From assembly GCA_012184525.1 (NCBI GenBank), contig WOFQ01000048.1, forward strand, positions 62,001 through 126,000: a stretch of DNA of 64,000 bases. Direction: 5' to 3'. This DNA is from Xenoacremonium recifei (lineage: Eukaryota > Ascomycota > Sordariomycetes > Hypocreales > Nectriaceae). Below the pieces are notes generated by a model. It ran no database searches, was not told the DNA's origin, and worked only from the letters and a program-made list of their open reading frames with translations. Position numbers and translations under genes: made by a program. Of this stretch, positions 11,216 through 23,145 are shown piece after piece. Numbering within the stretch: position 1 is the first letter of the stretch; each line of letters opens with the position of its first letter.

Positions 11216-12386
11216 TTAGGACACGCCGACGAGACCACCCTCCTCCTCAGCGGGTTGTTCGCCCATATGTCGCTCGCTCTCGGGCTTCCATGTTCCTGTA
11301 GGGAGAGCCTGTCAACTATGATCCCCCGGAATTATGAGAGAAAAACTTACCTTCAAAGTCATGCTTCACATAGGCCATTGGGTCATCAGGTTCTCCTGCT
11401 CCCATCTGGCCAACTCCGGGCGAGAAGCTGGTAATGGGCAACACGACAACGTCGCCCACACGCTTGCTCGTCACCATACCAGTAAAGTTTTGGTAGTTGA
11501 TTCGGCCCTTGCTCTTTCTCATATCGAAATACCGCTCGTCGTTGAAGTAGTCCATGATGACGTCTGTCCACACCGCAGGGCCAGTGAATTCAACGACGTT
11601 TCTGTCCAGTGTGCGACCGAGCTTCCCAGCCTTCTTCAAATTCAACGTCTGCTTCGTGATGCGCGTAATGACATCGCGCAGGACGGGGTGTCCAGGTTTG
11701 GCCTGGATGGTCCATTGGCAGAATTGGATGCGACGGCTGTACCAGTCAGCCCAATCGGGACGATCGGGGTCAGCCTCGATACCAATGACCAGCCCAACGG
11801 TCTCACGAGGGATCTGCTGGGGGATCCATTCAAGAGCGCTGCGGATGGCGTAGGTGTCGATGTCGGTATAGATTCCACCGCGGGCGTAGAGGATCAGGTA
11901 GCGAAAGAAGTCGGCCTTGAGCACGGGGAGGGGGAGCGACTGGTACGCATCAAGAACCTCGGGGATCGGGGCGTATAGCAGCTTCAACAGGTTGATGGCA
12001 ACCTCGTCCGTAATGACCTCATGGACGAAGCCAGGATGCTGTACAGACCATGAATATTCGTGGTCATGGAAGGCAAACTGCTCATCCGCTGGCGTATACT
12101 TCCAAGTCTGCCAGATGTAGGCTGGGAACTTGGTCTCAACATCGTAGGGATACGCATAGGCAAGCTTGTCATAGGTTGTCATATGGGACAGGTCTATTCG
12201 CGGGCGTTTCGATCGGGGCTTGGGCTTGGGTTTTGACTCTTCGGCAAGAGCAGCTTCTTGGGCCGCTTTCGCAGCTGCATCGGCGGCAGCCTGGGCGGCG
12301 AGCGAGGAGCTATGCGATCTCGCGATCAGGAAGAAGACGGTGAGGATGAAAGCGGCCGCCACAAGGGCGCGTCGCGAATTGAGCAT
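11216..12386 (-). CDS. OCH1: Alpha-1,6-mannosyltransferase, Och1 family
   Basis: Golgi GT32 glycosyltransferase that starts or extends outer-chain N-glycan mannose. Exons are 11351-12386 and 11216-11295, giving 371 residues. The product is a type II membrane protein: a short N-terminus, a membrane anchor at about residues 7-22, an Ala/Lys-rich stem, then the catalytic domain. The sugar-binding DXD motif is Tyr-Thr-Asp-Ile-Asp-Thr at residues 173-178. Ile-Trp-Gln-Thr-Trp-Lys near residue 91 is the typical family start. I chose the acceptor at 11295/11296 because it gives Asp-Phe-Glu-Gly-Thr-Trp-Lys-Pro-Glu-Ser-Glu-Arg, a normal Och1 end; the upstream AG gives a shorter, unconserved tail. The start is the ATG just before the anchor. 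An open frame extends 87 codons further upstream but lacks conservation signals. Confidence 0.93.
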
Positions 12387-13107
12387 TGTGGCGACGTCGA
12401 AGGGACTCGGGGAGCGACACGTCTGCGTTTCGATGGGGAGCCTCGTGAGCAGGGGAGTCGACGACGCCGATTCGGAATCTGAGGACGATTCCTCAAGGGG
12501 GATCGAGAAGAAGGGACAAGGAAAAGAAAAAGAACGAAAGTGAAGAAGAAGGGAAAGAAAAAAGCGCGGGCTACAACGGCATCGAGAGACGAACGCCGAA
12601 GCAGGGGGAAATCGATCGCTCGAAGGACGACGCAACGGATAATCCAATCTGATGCGCGATGCTGGAGGATGGATTTTTCGGACACTTTTCAGGAGTCGCA
12701 GCTTGGCTGGCGTCGGAGTCCGGTGAATGGAGGATGATCAGTGAGGGAGGATCCGCACCTCAAGCTAGGGAATTGGGGGGCGGCGGATGGACGTCTTTAG
12801 GAGGCGGGAGGGCCTAGACAAAACGAAGCCAGGGCGCAATCTCTGGCGGTTTGGTTGCGCAGCGTGTGGCGTCGACTATGCTGGTGCTAGCAGAAAAGCG
12901 ATGGAGCCCAGGCACGACGGGGGATTGTCACCGCGGCTGCTGTGCAAACAACAGTTTGAGATGTGCTGGGATTTGGATACGCTGCTGCTGCTACTGCTGC
13001 CGATGACGATGCTACCTGGCCATTTTGAGGAGGGCTGTGAGGGGAAGAGGAAAAGATGATGATGCAAGGGGATGAAAATTACGGTGATGATATCGAGGAT
13101 GTGGATA

Positions 13108-13123
13108 GATGGATGGATGGATG
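13108..13123. repeat. (GGAT)n microsatellite
   Basis: Short GGAT/ATGG run in the gene-poor region upstream of OCH1. Confidence 0.8.
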
Positions 13124-13173
13124 ACGGAAGGGAGGGAGGATTTTGGCCGTTGAGAGACCCCATCAACATGCAA

Positions 13174-13250
13174 GCACCTGCCTGCTCTGCACCTGCCCTG
13201 CTCTGCACCTGCCCTGCTCTGCACCTGCCCTGCTCTGCACCTGCCCTGCA
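13174..13250. repeat. 16-base tandem repeat
   Basis: The unit GCACCTGCCCTGCTCT occurs three times exactly in tandem (13189-13236). It is preceded by a copy lacking one C (13174-13188) and followed by a partial copy. There are no spacers, so this is a minisatellite and not a CRISPR array. Confidence 0.95.
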
Positions 13251-15112
13251 CCGCCTTGCCCTGCCTGCCTCATCTGCGGCAAGGATGCCGAACGGCAGAG
13301 CGTAAAAAAAGGGGACGCGCCACGGGTCTGGGCCACACCTCAGAGCTGAACGATATTAGACGTTATTGCTGCAGGCCACGTTCAGCTGCGCCAGGGGGGT
13401 TGGAGGAGCACTGCATGCGCTGTCATCATGCCCGGACAGCGCTAGGGGGGCTGCTGATAGCGCGGGTAGCACCGTGGCCGAAGAAGTAGTCGAGATATCA
13501 GGGAGGCTGAAACAGTATACGTACGGCAATGCCCCTAGAAGCACTTGGTGGATTGCCTTTTTTATTCATGTGTCTTCAAGAAAGCAAAAGGCACGCCGCA
13601 CGTTAGACATCCATCTGCAAGACGGCGGCGGCGGCGGGAGCTGAGGTGGAGAGAGCCAGGGGTTCCGTTGCTGATGAGAATTGGCTTCCCTCAGATTACG
13701 CTGGGCTGCCAAGGCTGACTAGAGGCTGTTGCAAAAAAGCTTACTTCTCGGGAAGGTGCCCGCCCCAAAACACGCGTTTGAGATTCTTTCCTCCCATGGT
13801 CCGAGAGCTGCTCAATTTCCATCCCAGGTTCTGCATGCGATTATCGGAAACACCCTTTAATCGCTGTCGCAAACCCCAGACGCATTGCCCTTCGCCGCTG
13901 AAAGTTTCCGGCCGTCCCTGTCGATCGCTGTTGCAGGGCTCTCTGCCGCTATTTCCAGCCACGGGGCAGAGCGTCGCCTGCTGACTGGCTGCTGTCTCCC
14001 CAAACCTTAATGCTCCGTGGACTTGCAGATGGTAAGCCCAGGCTGACTAACCCTGGCGATTACGTTGGAGGTTGCGTAGGTCTGTGTTATGAGTCCAAAC
14101 GAGACATCCATGAGAAATGTAGAAAGGCATCAAGCTTCATTTCCCCCAGACTTCCTCGCAGCTTCATGATCATGACATCGCATGTGCTTGGAGCGAACAC
14201 GGTCCGTGGTATCCCTGTCCATCCCCGTATGCTGGCAGCGTTTCATCATGGTTGTGGACCTTCATTGTCTAAGTCTCTGCTACCCTACAGAGTAAGACAG
14301 TTTTCCAAGGAAGTGAGCTCTCGTATAAGATACCGCTAGTCATAGAAGCTCATTTAGGGATGCCTTATCACCAATTTTAAAGCGAGAAGCGTCCAAAACC
14401 GTCTGGACTGACTGACTTCTTTATTTTATGCTCTTGAAATATTGTTTCGTATCCCTGTCTTCCGAGCTTTCATGAAGCTGAACTGGCTCTTGAATGAATT
14501 TGATTTGATTATTTACTGTTTGTACTCTGTAGCTTAGTCTCGGCTCGTACTGCACTCTCCTAGAAGTTGCCTCTACATTTCTGGTTCGGTGCTGATGTCT
14601 TGAGCCCAAGGACAGATGAATGGTGGTTCACACGGACGCGTCCCGTCGAACTCGCACAACATCTTTTATGATACTAACAACGATTCGTCTCAAGTAGCCG
14701 AGCTCCTAGGTAGTCTCGGTTCTCCTTACTTCCATATTCATTCTCTAAGGCTTCATGCATCATTAACAGTAACACAGAAACCCGTTAGCCGGGTCTCATG
14801 TACCGAGCTTCTGGTTGTACTACAGCAGGGCTTCATGCTTCTAGGGTCCATCTCATGCAGCACAACTCAGTCTCGACCGTGACATGTGAAAACGGGTACG
14901 CCAGGGAAACACAGAAACACGGCAGTTAAGGCTACACAATGCTAAGCCTTGCGGTCAAATGTGGCGGGTGGAAGCTTGCAGTTTCGTCCTGATCAACGTT
15001 CCCGGCGAGATTTCCGAAAGAGTCATCTGACATGGGCCGAGAAGCCGCCACCTCCGCGGGGCCGAGAATTTTTGAATCATTTCATGAATGAATTGATGAT
15101 CAGTCAAGTAAA

Positions 15113-15136
15113 GCTGGCTGGCTGGCTGGCTGGCTG
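15113..15136. repeat. (GCTG)6 microsatellite
   Basis: Six near-perfect GCTG units in the gene-poor region. Confidence 0.9.
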
Positions 15137-18113
15137 AGTTGGTGTTAGTTGGTTCATCCGAGGTCTGAATGCAAGGTTCGTAAAGACTATAGCACAGTTC
15201 CTACACCTAGATCTAACATCCGACGACCCTCGGTTCTTAAGCCAGACGCTGGATGCTTTCTCTTATGGTCGATAAGCTCAACGTTAATAGAAGCATATTC
15301 TTTAATCTATTCAGAAGTAATCAAGGCGAAAATACCGAGTATCTATCCACTCACGCTGACTGAACTTTACGTTCACCGTCCAAGATGATTCGATCTCGAA
15401 GGCATTTGTCACCCGGGGACGGCCCCATTGCGGCCCCATCACGGCGAATGCAACGCCCATCATCTTCTAAGCACCACCTCACAGCGGCCATGACTGATTC
15501 TAGCGGCCGTCTCCGCGATTCCAAGGACATCCACCGGGCTTACCGGGCTACCATGTGGCTAATGGGGCGGGAGCAGGTGGCCACTGGAGTCAAAATGGAT
15601 CCGGGGTCTCGTCAAACGCATTTGCTGGTTTAAGACCGTTTTCCTCTTCGGGAAATTTCAAAACATCGACGGTGGTGAAGGCATTTGTGATCATGACACA
15701 TCGTCGCCGCGGCGAGCGGGCAGTTCCGCCCCCGTCAGCCCGTCTGAGTCGCTTGACCAGGGTTCCGAGTCGTCACGAGCGACTTCGAGGTGTGATGTGG
15801 CGTTCGGGCGGCGAATGTGATGACGAGGACGTCGTCGTTTGGATCACCGGGTGCTGAAGTTGACGATAGTGACGAAGCAAGTTTCGTCTAGCAGTCCCGG
15901 AGTCAGGATCCAGACCTATCTCTATTGCCTCTGTCGTTTATCAGAGTTGACTACCTGATGACCGGTGTATTCAGCCGACAAGCGAGCGATACCTGACGAT
16001 GAGTCAATTCTGGCACGACCTCGCCTCGTCTGGAACCTGCACCACGAGCCGGGATTTTTACGTGGACGCAGAATGGCGCTGAAGTGGAGGATGATGATAC
16101 ATCTAGAACCTCGTCACTTGTGAGGGCTTGTGGTCTTGGTGCAGTTGTCGCCGAGACTCTGTGCAGCGCTCGCTCCATAGAAACAACGAGTGTTAAGAGA
16201 TGATATGAAGTTGCCTGCAGAACGGCTACTTAGCCACGCAAGGCTGGGACTTCGGTATGTACCGTATCGCAGCGAAAGGGCGAGCAGCTCTCCGAGCGCC
16301 GCAAGGTCAGACGCTGGAGGGCTGATAAAGCGGGCTCAAACCGCCGCGCACCCGCATCATCAGCATCCAACAGCGCAGCAGCAACAACACCAACGAGAAC
16401 AGGCTTAGGACGGGCCTTTGCAGGAAATCCCCACAGTCATCGAGATCTAGGGTCTGGATCCGCACGTGAGCCCGCAGGGCTGGTACCGCCAGATTGTGTT
16501 GGAGAGATTGGGGCCGCGAAGCTGTCAAACGGCTGCGAGTTTCGTATAGCTGCCCTTGTTTAGTGAACATGAGGGACGGGACCCAGAAGCCGTCGGTAGG
16601 GATTAGCTTGAGCTTGAGTCTGGGGTCGGACGACTATATCGAGAAATCTTGCGACTCCCATGGACGGCCGAATCTTCGATATCGTCCTGCACTGCTGACC
16701 GGCTGGGCTGGAAGGGCGGCGTGCGGGCCGAGAGTCGTTTCGACGTGGGGTTTAGTTCTAAGTCCGACGAGTGGCATCGCGTGCATTTCAAGTCGTCCAG
16801 AAGCTTCCCAGCGGTGCGACTGGATTGTTTGCCGGTTTCAGTTGGGAGGGACATTTGTGCTGAGGCGGCACCAAGGTCCCTCCATATTCGCACTCGCATC
16901 GCAGGCCGGCGCATTTACCGAGCCCGAATCAGAACAGTTACGAAGGAGATCGAGCATGGCAGTATCGCCGACGCAAGTGTCATCACATCAAAGCACAGCG
17001 AAGCACAGCACTGCGTTGTCGGAACCGGATTCGGCGTCCACGGTGTTGGTGGTGGCGGTTGGCTGGTGCCAGCCAGTCCGATGCTGCCGACGGGCGGGCG
17101 AATTTGATACTCATTCGGGGCATGAGAAAACCGGCGGCCACTGGCAAACTGGCCCTGCAGACCCGCCCGCTCGTAAACGGACTTAAGGTGTGTGTGGGCG
17201 GCAGATTTAGTCAGCGGGCCATTGAGAGATACCTCTTTTAGAGTCCGTTTCGTAATAAGGGGATAGAAACGTTATGATAGATGGACAACACAGAGCCGTC
17301 ATGGCGGAGGAACAGACGGATTTCAGTCCCGTACTCCGTGCTGTCTCTTTGTCATCCTGCTTTCGGAGACTAATTAGCAGTCAGTCAGTCCAGCTTCGAC
17401 TCGAGACCAGAGCCAGGATGATGAATTGGCCGGTGGACTTGTGACATCCATTGCCCAGCATTCACTCCCGCAATCCTTGTTCGCAAAGGAACAAGCGCGC
17501 GCGCCTTGTCCCGAATAGCGCTCGCGCCCTGTCTGTAGTCTCATGTCGCTTGTAATGATTAGGGCCCTCGTCGTTTCGTTTGCTTGTTCGTCCGCCTTTC
17601 GGGTACCGAACATATCGTAAGTTTGGCAAGCCTTGCGCGCGCCCTACGAGATTGTTTGTCGGAGGCAGGCCTGGTTGCTCGACAAGGCCCCGTCATGGCG
17701 CGTCAGGCTAATGTAATGTACTGTTTGGCCGCTCCGCAGGGTCGCATCTCGTTTGCTGGCTCGCTCGCTGATCTCGCTGGACACTCCTGTGTGTGTGCCC
17801 CTCGGAAGCTGGAGGAGGCGTTCCCGTCATGGAAAACGAGCGGTCCAGGCTTGCTGTAACCCCGAAACGACCCTCTCGCTCCCCCATCGGCTTTACTCGC
17901 CCAGGGCGCCTCTTCCGGCCATCCCAATGGAACCCCCGGCCACTTCCCTTCCCAGCCCAGCCCAGCACAGGCGCTTTCGCCCTTCCAGTCCAGGTCCCAT
18001 GCCACGCTGTAAATCCGAGAGCGAACAATTGACTTGCTGTCGACAGGGCGGAGATTTGAAAGCATGACACAGGAAAGGCGACTGGTCGGACCTAGCCCCG
18101 GCCACCGGAGGAG

Positions 18114-18136
18114 GGATGATGGATGGATGGATGGAT
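18114..18136. repeat. (GGAT)n microsatellite
   Basis: GATGGATGGATGG run about 770 bases upstream of the DUF3237 start codon. Confidence 0.85.
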
Positions 18137-18908
18137 TGTGGTGGATGCTGCCGCCAGCAGCAGCCTGCCGCCGTCGAGACATCGAGGCTGATTATTAGTT
18201 CCTCCTGGCTGCCATTATAAATCCAGGTGCTGTAATCCGGCGTCGTCCAACTGCTCCGTGGTGGTGCTCCAAGCTCCGAATCCGTTAGCCAGCTCTTCTC
18301 TCCGGACACCGTCGAGGACCCCGTCTATAATACTCGCCGCTGCCGCCATCACACCCTCCCAGCTCTTCTTGTCTGCACTCCCCCCCCCTTGTTCTTCGAT
18401 CTCCCGTACCATCCATCTATGCGCGGCTTTTGATTCTTCGGTTCGATCGACTCCATCAGCCTCCGTCTGCTCGACCTGAGCGAGAGCTCTCCTCTACGTC
18501 ATCCTTTTGCCTTTGGTGGTGAACTGTGAGGCAGCGCTGTGGGTGAGTCGTGTGAGCTCCTCGGCGTGTGCGCGAATCGAAGGCGAAACTCCCGAAGCCG
18601 TCTTATAAATCCGCACTTGGGACCCGCGATCCCGAACCGAGCCCGCCGCTACCAACGACCACCAACGAGAACAGCGACAAATCACGAAAAAAGACGAATC
18701 TAGAAATAATCCCAATGCAGAAATAAGATTCGACTTCGAGAGGTATAACACCGGCTGATTGCTGGACATCACACGACGCCAATCGCACCTTCCCCGGACG
18801 CTGACGATCCGAATACGACCTCCAACCTCAACTCAAACTCAACTCTTACACGGATCCCGCTCCCCATGACATCGTAATATTTGGCTCTCCCCTCCAACTT
18901 CTACACTC

Positions 18909-20087
18909 ATGACGACCGAGACGGAGACGCTCTCGCTGCCGACCAGCACTGCGCCCACCGACGTCACCGAGTCGACATGCATGCCTACCGCCGGCCCCTG
19001 TTTCCAGCCCGGCATCCCTTCGGCAGCTTCCTCTCAAGAATGGGACACCAATATTGTGCCCAAGGTCACTTATCATGGACCATGTCCCGATACTAGTAGT
19101 CGCGGTGGTCACTCCAGTATGGGGGATGCTACGGCCAGCAGCCTTGGAAGCGCGGCAAGTGATTTCATGTATGGCTTGAGAGATGATGATGGTCGTGGAC
19201 CCGGACGGTATGACTCTTCCCATGACACATGTGTACATGGATATATGCACACTCATATGTACGATGGATTATATGCTAAGGTCTCCCAGAAGCGTCGAAG
19301 AGGCCTGCAAACGCTCCCTCAACCACTTCCCCTGCCCGTCCCTGTCGTTCCCCATGCCAGCTCTCGAGTTCGACTTTCGCATTGCCGTCAAACTCAACCC
19401 CGAGACAGCCCATGTCGACAGCGGTACCACTAAAGAAATCACTACTGTCGCCGCCGGTGTCTGGTCCGGCTCCTTCGGCCACGGAAGGGTCATTGTGAGT
19501 TCATTCTGTGTATGACTGGCGCTCGCTTTACCCACTTCACCTCCCAATTCCTTACCCCGCTACGCAAATTTCATATAAGAGATGTGGTGCAACTGGCTGA
19601 CTGGTAATTGTGTGAGGGATCTAGGCGGGCGGATATGATCTCGGCCAAGCTAGGGGGTTTCGCCCAATGAGGTTGGTTGAAGGTGCTTTTGTGATTCAGA
19701 CAAGTGACGAACCTCCTGCAGTGTGAGCATCTCCCTCTCATCTCATCTCACATGCCTTGAGTGACGAGACTAATTATGTCTACCATGAGACAGACTCGAG
19801 ATGCGCACCCGTGGCTCGCTGTCCGGGCCCTCCGATGTGCTTGACGCCCTATTGAGCCCTAAGAAGCCAAAGGACATTGACCCCAGGCGATATGGCTTCC
19901 GCATGTTTGCTACCATTAAGACGTCTGACAAGCGATATGCTGAGATTGTCAATTGCGGATTGTGGGTAGCCAGCGGCGCCTGGAGGGGAGAGCATTTGAT
20001 CATCGAGTAAGTTGGCGCCATCTCATCTTCCCTCACTGAGACCCATGCTTATGCGTAATGGATTATAGCTCTTATCGCGTTACTTAA
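18909..20087 (+). CDS. DUF3237 family protein
   Basis: The function of DUF3237 proteins is unknown; the domain is a small beta-rich fold found in bacteria and fungi. Exons are 18909-19207, 19281-19494, 19625-19722, 19794-20006 and 20069-20087. All four junctions keep phase and give 280 residues. The domain covers about residues 115-280: Leu-Glu-Phe-Asp-Phe-Arg-Ile, Gly-Val-Trp-Ser-Gly-Ser-Phe-Gly-His-Gly, Gly-Gly-Tyr-Asp and Met-Arg-Thr-Arg-Gly, ending Ser-Tyr-Arg-Val-Thr. The first 100 residues are Thr/Ser/Pro-rich and unlike the domain, and the intron between them (19208-19280) is the least certain. A shorter protein starting further downstream is possible. The ATG follows a pyrimidine-rich leader. 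Confidence 0.82.
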
Positions 20088-20964
20088 GTTCGATGACTAC
20101 AGAACTTCGATAAACGACTAGAAGAAACACCCCGCTAGAAATACAAGGAGACACGTAGAGCCTTGTCAACATTTTATCTTTCTTTTGTATTTGACATCCC
20201 CCCCTCGACTTGAGATGGGATATCACGGAGCTTGGCGTCACGGTGAGAACGGGCCGGGGGACGACGGGCGTGTCGTTGAACTGGCAAAGGAGGAGGTTGG
20301 TATATTTCTGCATTGGATCGGCGTACTGTGCATGATGATTTATCGCAGAATTTCATTGTACGTCTGGTAAGAGGGATATGGCGGTCCGTGACGAAATGCG
20401 TCCTTATGAATGAGCAAGATCTGAAAGGGGAACCGACTAGACTTGTCTGTGTATATACCCGCTCACTCGGACATACGAATTTACGACTTGTTCATTTCGG
20501 TTCCTCCTATCGTCGTGACGATGTCGGGATATGATTCTTCATATAATATGTGAACTGTGAACTGGCCGATGCTTGTAGTATTTGATACAGAGGTTGGAAC
20601 CGCCACGATGGAGAAGGACCCTGGAAGTCCGACACTGGATTATTCTTGTCTTGAGCGAATTTCTTGATTCTTACCCTTTGTTCAGTTGGTTCTTCAACTG
20701 GTGCTGTGGTCTTGGATGATGAGAAGTCATTAGCCCACAAGTCACGATGACTACGATCTAGGGCTCATAAGACTATAGGCTGGCTTCTAACTTAGGCTTC
20801 TAAGGGTTCACATAAGGTCACAAAGCATCAGGCAAGTCAGATATGGGGTGAAAGTAGCTGGGTATTATTTCCTTCCCCTAAGACCAATCATTACTCGTAA
20901 CTCATACTTCGTAAAAGGGTCCTTCGACCCGTGCCCAAACCCTCATCCTAGCTCACAGCCCCCT
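20088..20964. other. Convergent intergenic region, DUF3237 / POP7
   Basis: Two 3' ends face each other here. The sequence is somewhat AT-rich with no recognisable gene. Confidence 0.6.
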
Positions 20965-21578
20965 TCACTTCAAGCTGATCACCGCCTCAAGGCAGCTCAT
21001 CCGCCGCACCCGACTCTGGTCCTCCTCTTCGGGGTTCTCCACGACGATGTCGTCGACAGCATACACCGTCTTGGTACTGAGCCGCACCACGCAGTCCCCT
21101 CGGCGCTCAAAATGGCTAGCCACCCGGAACACCTTCTGCACCGCCTTGCCGACAGCGGCAATCTTGATCTCGTCAGATTTGCCCTTGGGCCCAGCGGCGG
21201 CGGCACGCTTCAGTGCCTCGACGCGCGAGTGCACCGAAGCGCCCTTGGGTGCCGCGCCGACGCTACGGACCGAGGCGTCGAGGCGCTTCTGCACCCGCTT
21301 GATGAGGGCCGCGTCGGGGGTCTTGGAGGCGGCGAAGAGGCGGAGTGTCTTCTTTGAGGCGGAGGGCTGGGGCCTGACGAGGGGCCGCTTCTCGATCTTG
21401 CCGCCTGGAGAGGAGTGTTAGTCGGGATGAAGGGAGTCAAGGGGGGAGCAGGGATGATGCCTTGCGGGATGGGAGGCAGCTTCTTTTGCTGGCCAGCAAT
21501 TCGATAGTTCTTCCTAGGGAGCTTATTGAACTTGCTGTCCAGCGGAGGAGGCGTGTGTTTCTTGGGAGGGGGGGCCAT
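20965..21578 (-). CDS. POP7: RNase P/MRP subunit Pop7 (Rpp20, Alba-like)
   Basis: Small Alba-fold protein that binds the RNA of nuclear RNase P and RNase MRP, acting in tRNA 5' processing and pre-rRNA cleavage. Exons are 21461-21578 and 20965-21404, giving 185 residues. The lysine/proline-rich N-terminus leads to Ile-Glu-Lys-Arg-Pro-Leu-Val-Arg-Pro. The Alba-like core follows, with Ala-Leu-Ile-Lys-Arg-Val-Gln-Lys-Arg-Leu, Ala-Val-Gly-Lys-Ala-Val-Gln-Lys-Val and Val-Arg-Leu-Ser-Thr-Lys-Thr-Val-Tyr-Ala-Val-Asp-Asp-Ile. The 56-base intron has no GT donor that keeps frame. The only phase-correct solution I see starts with GC (Gln-codon CAA then G|GCATCA) and ends TCTCCAG after a CTAAC branch point. 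Reading through it instead destroys the conserved frame. Confidence 0.85.
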
Positions 21579-22141
21579 GTTGTTCTGTTCGAGTCTGGGG
21601 TGGGAGTTGGAGTCTAGGCAGATGTGGTCTGGGAAACCGAGAGAGGTTCGAATGTCTGCGCAGATAGATTGAGAGATGGTGATGGTTGAGGGGGAACAGA
21701 GTTTTGGACCCGAGGGGTGGGACAGTCCGGGTATTTATACTCTGGCTGCCAGCCACTCGGATGAAGAGAGTAGATAATGACAATGAAGTGAGGTGAGATG
21801 TCAAAATGAGATGAAAGTCAAGTTGAAGCTGGAACACTTTTTCTCATCTAATCTCATCCCCACTGGCACCTCGCCTCAGGGCAGTTAGTTACAAGTAGTT
21901 CGCCGAGTGTGGGCCTGCTGGACGGCTCTAAAGCAGCGCCTAAAGTCCCTGGAGCTCCCCCACTGCGGCTAACGTCACAGAGCCTCTTTTCGCGATCCTC
22001 CTCCAGATTCCATCTAGGTAGACAGCAATTCTCTCCATCATATCTGGCCTCCCCCAAGGCACCGCTCCCACCAGCCAGCCGCTCCATGGCTGCCTGTCTC
22101 TCCGCTCCCCCCCTCTCACCGAGAACCTCTGTCCACCCACA
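21579..22141. promoter_or_regulatory. Divergent promoter region, POP7 / RAV2
   Basis: 563 bases between two start codons transcribed away from each other. I see no strong TATA box; a short C/T-rich leader precedes RAV2. Confidence 0.6.
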
Positions 22142-23145
22142 ATGTCTGTTGAGATCTGGCCTCCCGTGCCGCCCGACGAGCTCAAGCTTAAAGTCGCCGC
22201 GACCCAGGTGCGCAAGACCAACCATGGCGAAGCACACGCCGCGCAAACGGTTGAACCACCATGCTGATACTCAGGACCAAGGAACGCGAGCTCGAGTGGA
22301 TTATCGAGGAGACGTTGCAGATCTGCCGCGACCTCAAGCATGGGCTGGAGGACTGCTATGCGCTGCTCGCGCCCATCGATCCCGGCAGCACGCTCGTCAT
22401 GAGCACGCCGCGCAACGAGAAGGTCAAGGGCACAATTACACGGGTCGGGACGCGAATAGTCAAGGGCTCTCTCCATCTCCAACTCCGCGCCACGCCCGCC
22501 CAGACCCTCGTGCTCTCCAACACCGACGCCATCCACATCCAAGCCCTCGACTCCCTCCACACGCACCTCACCGAATCCATCGACCTCCTCGCCCTCACGT
22601 TCTCCAAGCCGCAAGACGCCGCCTCGCTCGCCTCCTCGCTCGCCCTCCTGTCCGACTCCCTGTCCGACTCCTCCGCGCTCCTCAAAGGCCCTCCCCTCAC
22701 CGAGTCCGACCGATCCTGGCTGCGCTGCTCCTGTCCGCCGCGCCACTTCGAGCCGCCACTCGGTCCCAACCTCAGCTTTTATATTGGTCTGCAGGAGAGC
22801 TGCATCGTGCTGTGGCTGCGCGTGCTGGAGCCCGCTGATGCTCCCGTGCACTTCGGCACCAAGCTCGGCCTGGCCATCGGCACCGTGCGCCGCATCGAGC
22901 ACGATGAGATGGACCAGGTCTTCGCCTACAATGCTCGCGGGAGCGACCTGCCGTCCACGCATCCGCCGCCGCAGTTCGACCCCGACAGCGAGGTGAACTG
23001 GCAGGATGTCTACGTGCGGGAGAAGGTCCGCGTCGAAAGCGCCGACCCCAGCCTCATCTCCATCCAGTCCAAGCTCGGCTACCTCAGTCACATGCTGGGC
23101 CAGGCGCGCTGCAATCTCGCCGCCGTCATGGGATCCGACCTCTAG
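22142..23145 (+). CDS. RAV2: RAVE complex subunit Rav2 (Rogdi family)
   Basis: Subunit of the RAVE complex, which helps reassemble the V1 and Vo parts of the vacuolar H+-ATPase. Exons are 22142-22207 and 22282-23145, giving 309 residues. The N-terminal exon reads Met-Ser-Val-Glu-Ile-Trp-Pro-Pro-Val-Pro. The second exon opens with Glu-Arg-Glu-Leu-Glu-Trp-Ile-Ile-Glu-Glu, the typical Rogdi-family start. Internal hallmarks are Gly-Ser-Thr-Leu-Val-Met-Ser-Thr-Pro-Arg and Lys-Gly-Thr-Ile-Thr-Arg-Val-Gly-Thr-Arg-Ile-Val-Lys-Gly. A Leu/Ser-rich helical segment lies in the middle and a helix at the end. The acceptor after ACCAAG (22281) keeps phase with this start. The more obvious ACTCAG (22274) fits only a different, unlikely start at 22086. 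Confidence 0.88.

Larger units (their letters stand above)
12387..18908. other. 6.5 kb gene-poor region
   Basis: No gene can be supported on either strand. The part next to OCH1 is its promoter and 5' leader. The part from about 17,850 to 18,900 is C/T-rich and reads as promoter and leader of the DUF3237 gene. Between them lie simple repeats and many short open frames with Arg/Ser/Pro-biased composition typical of non-coding GC-rich DNA. The longest, 16494-17186 (+), has no recognisable motif and no plausible splice partners. Confidence 0.5.

Noticed and set aside
11334..11978. 214-residue plus-strand open frame
   Set aside because: It is antisense to the OCH1 catalytic domain and has no motif of its own.
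13174..13250. CRISPR-like repeat array
   Set aside because: Units are directly adjacent without spacers, and the genome is eukaryotic; it is a minisatellite.
16494..17186. 230-residue plus-strand open frame in the gene-poor region
   Set aside because: Composition is Arg/Ser/Pro-biased, with no domain, no Kozak support and a competing frame of similar length on the same strand.
18430..18455. tRNA B-box-like sequence (GGTTCGATCGACTCC)
   Set aside because: It does not match the B-box closely and no A-box or cloverleaf can be drawn around it.
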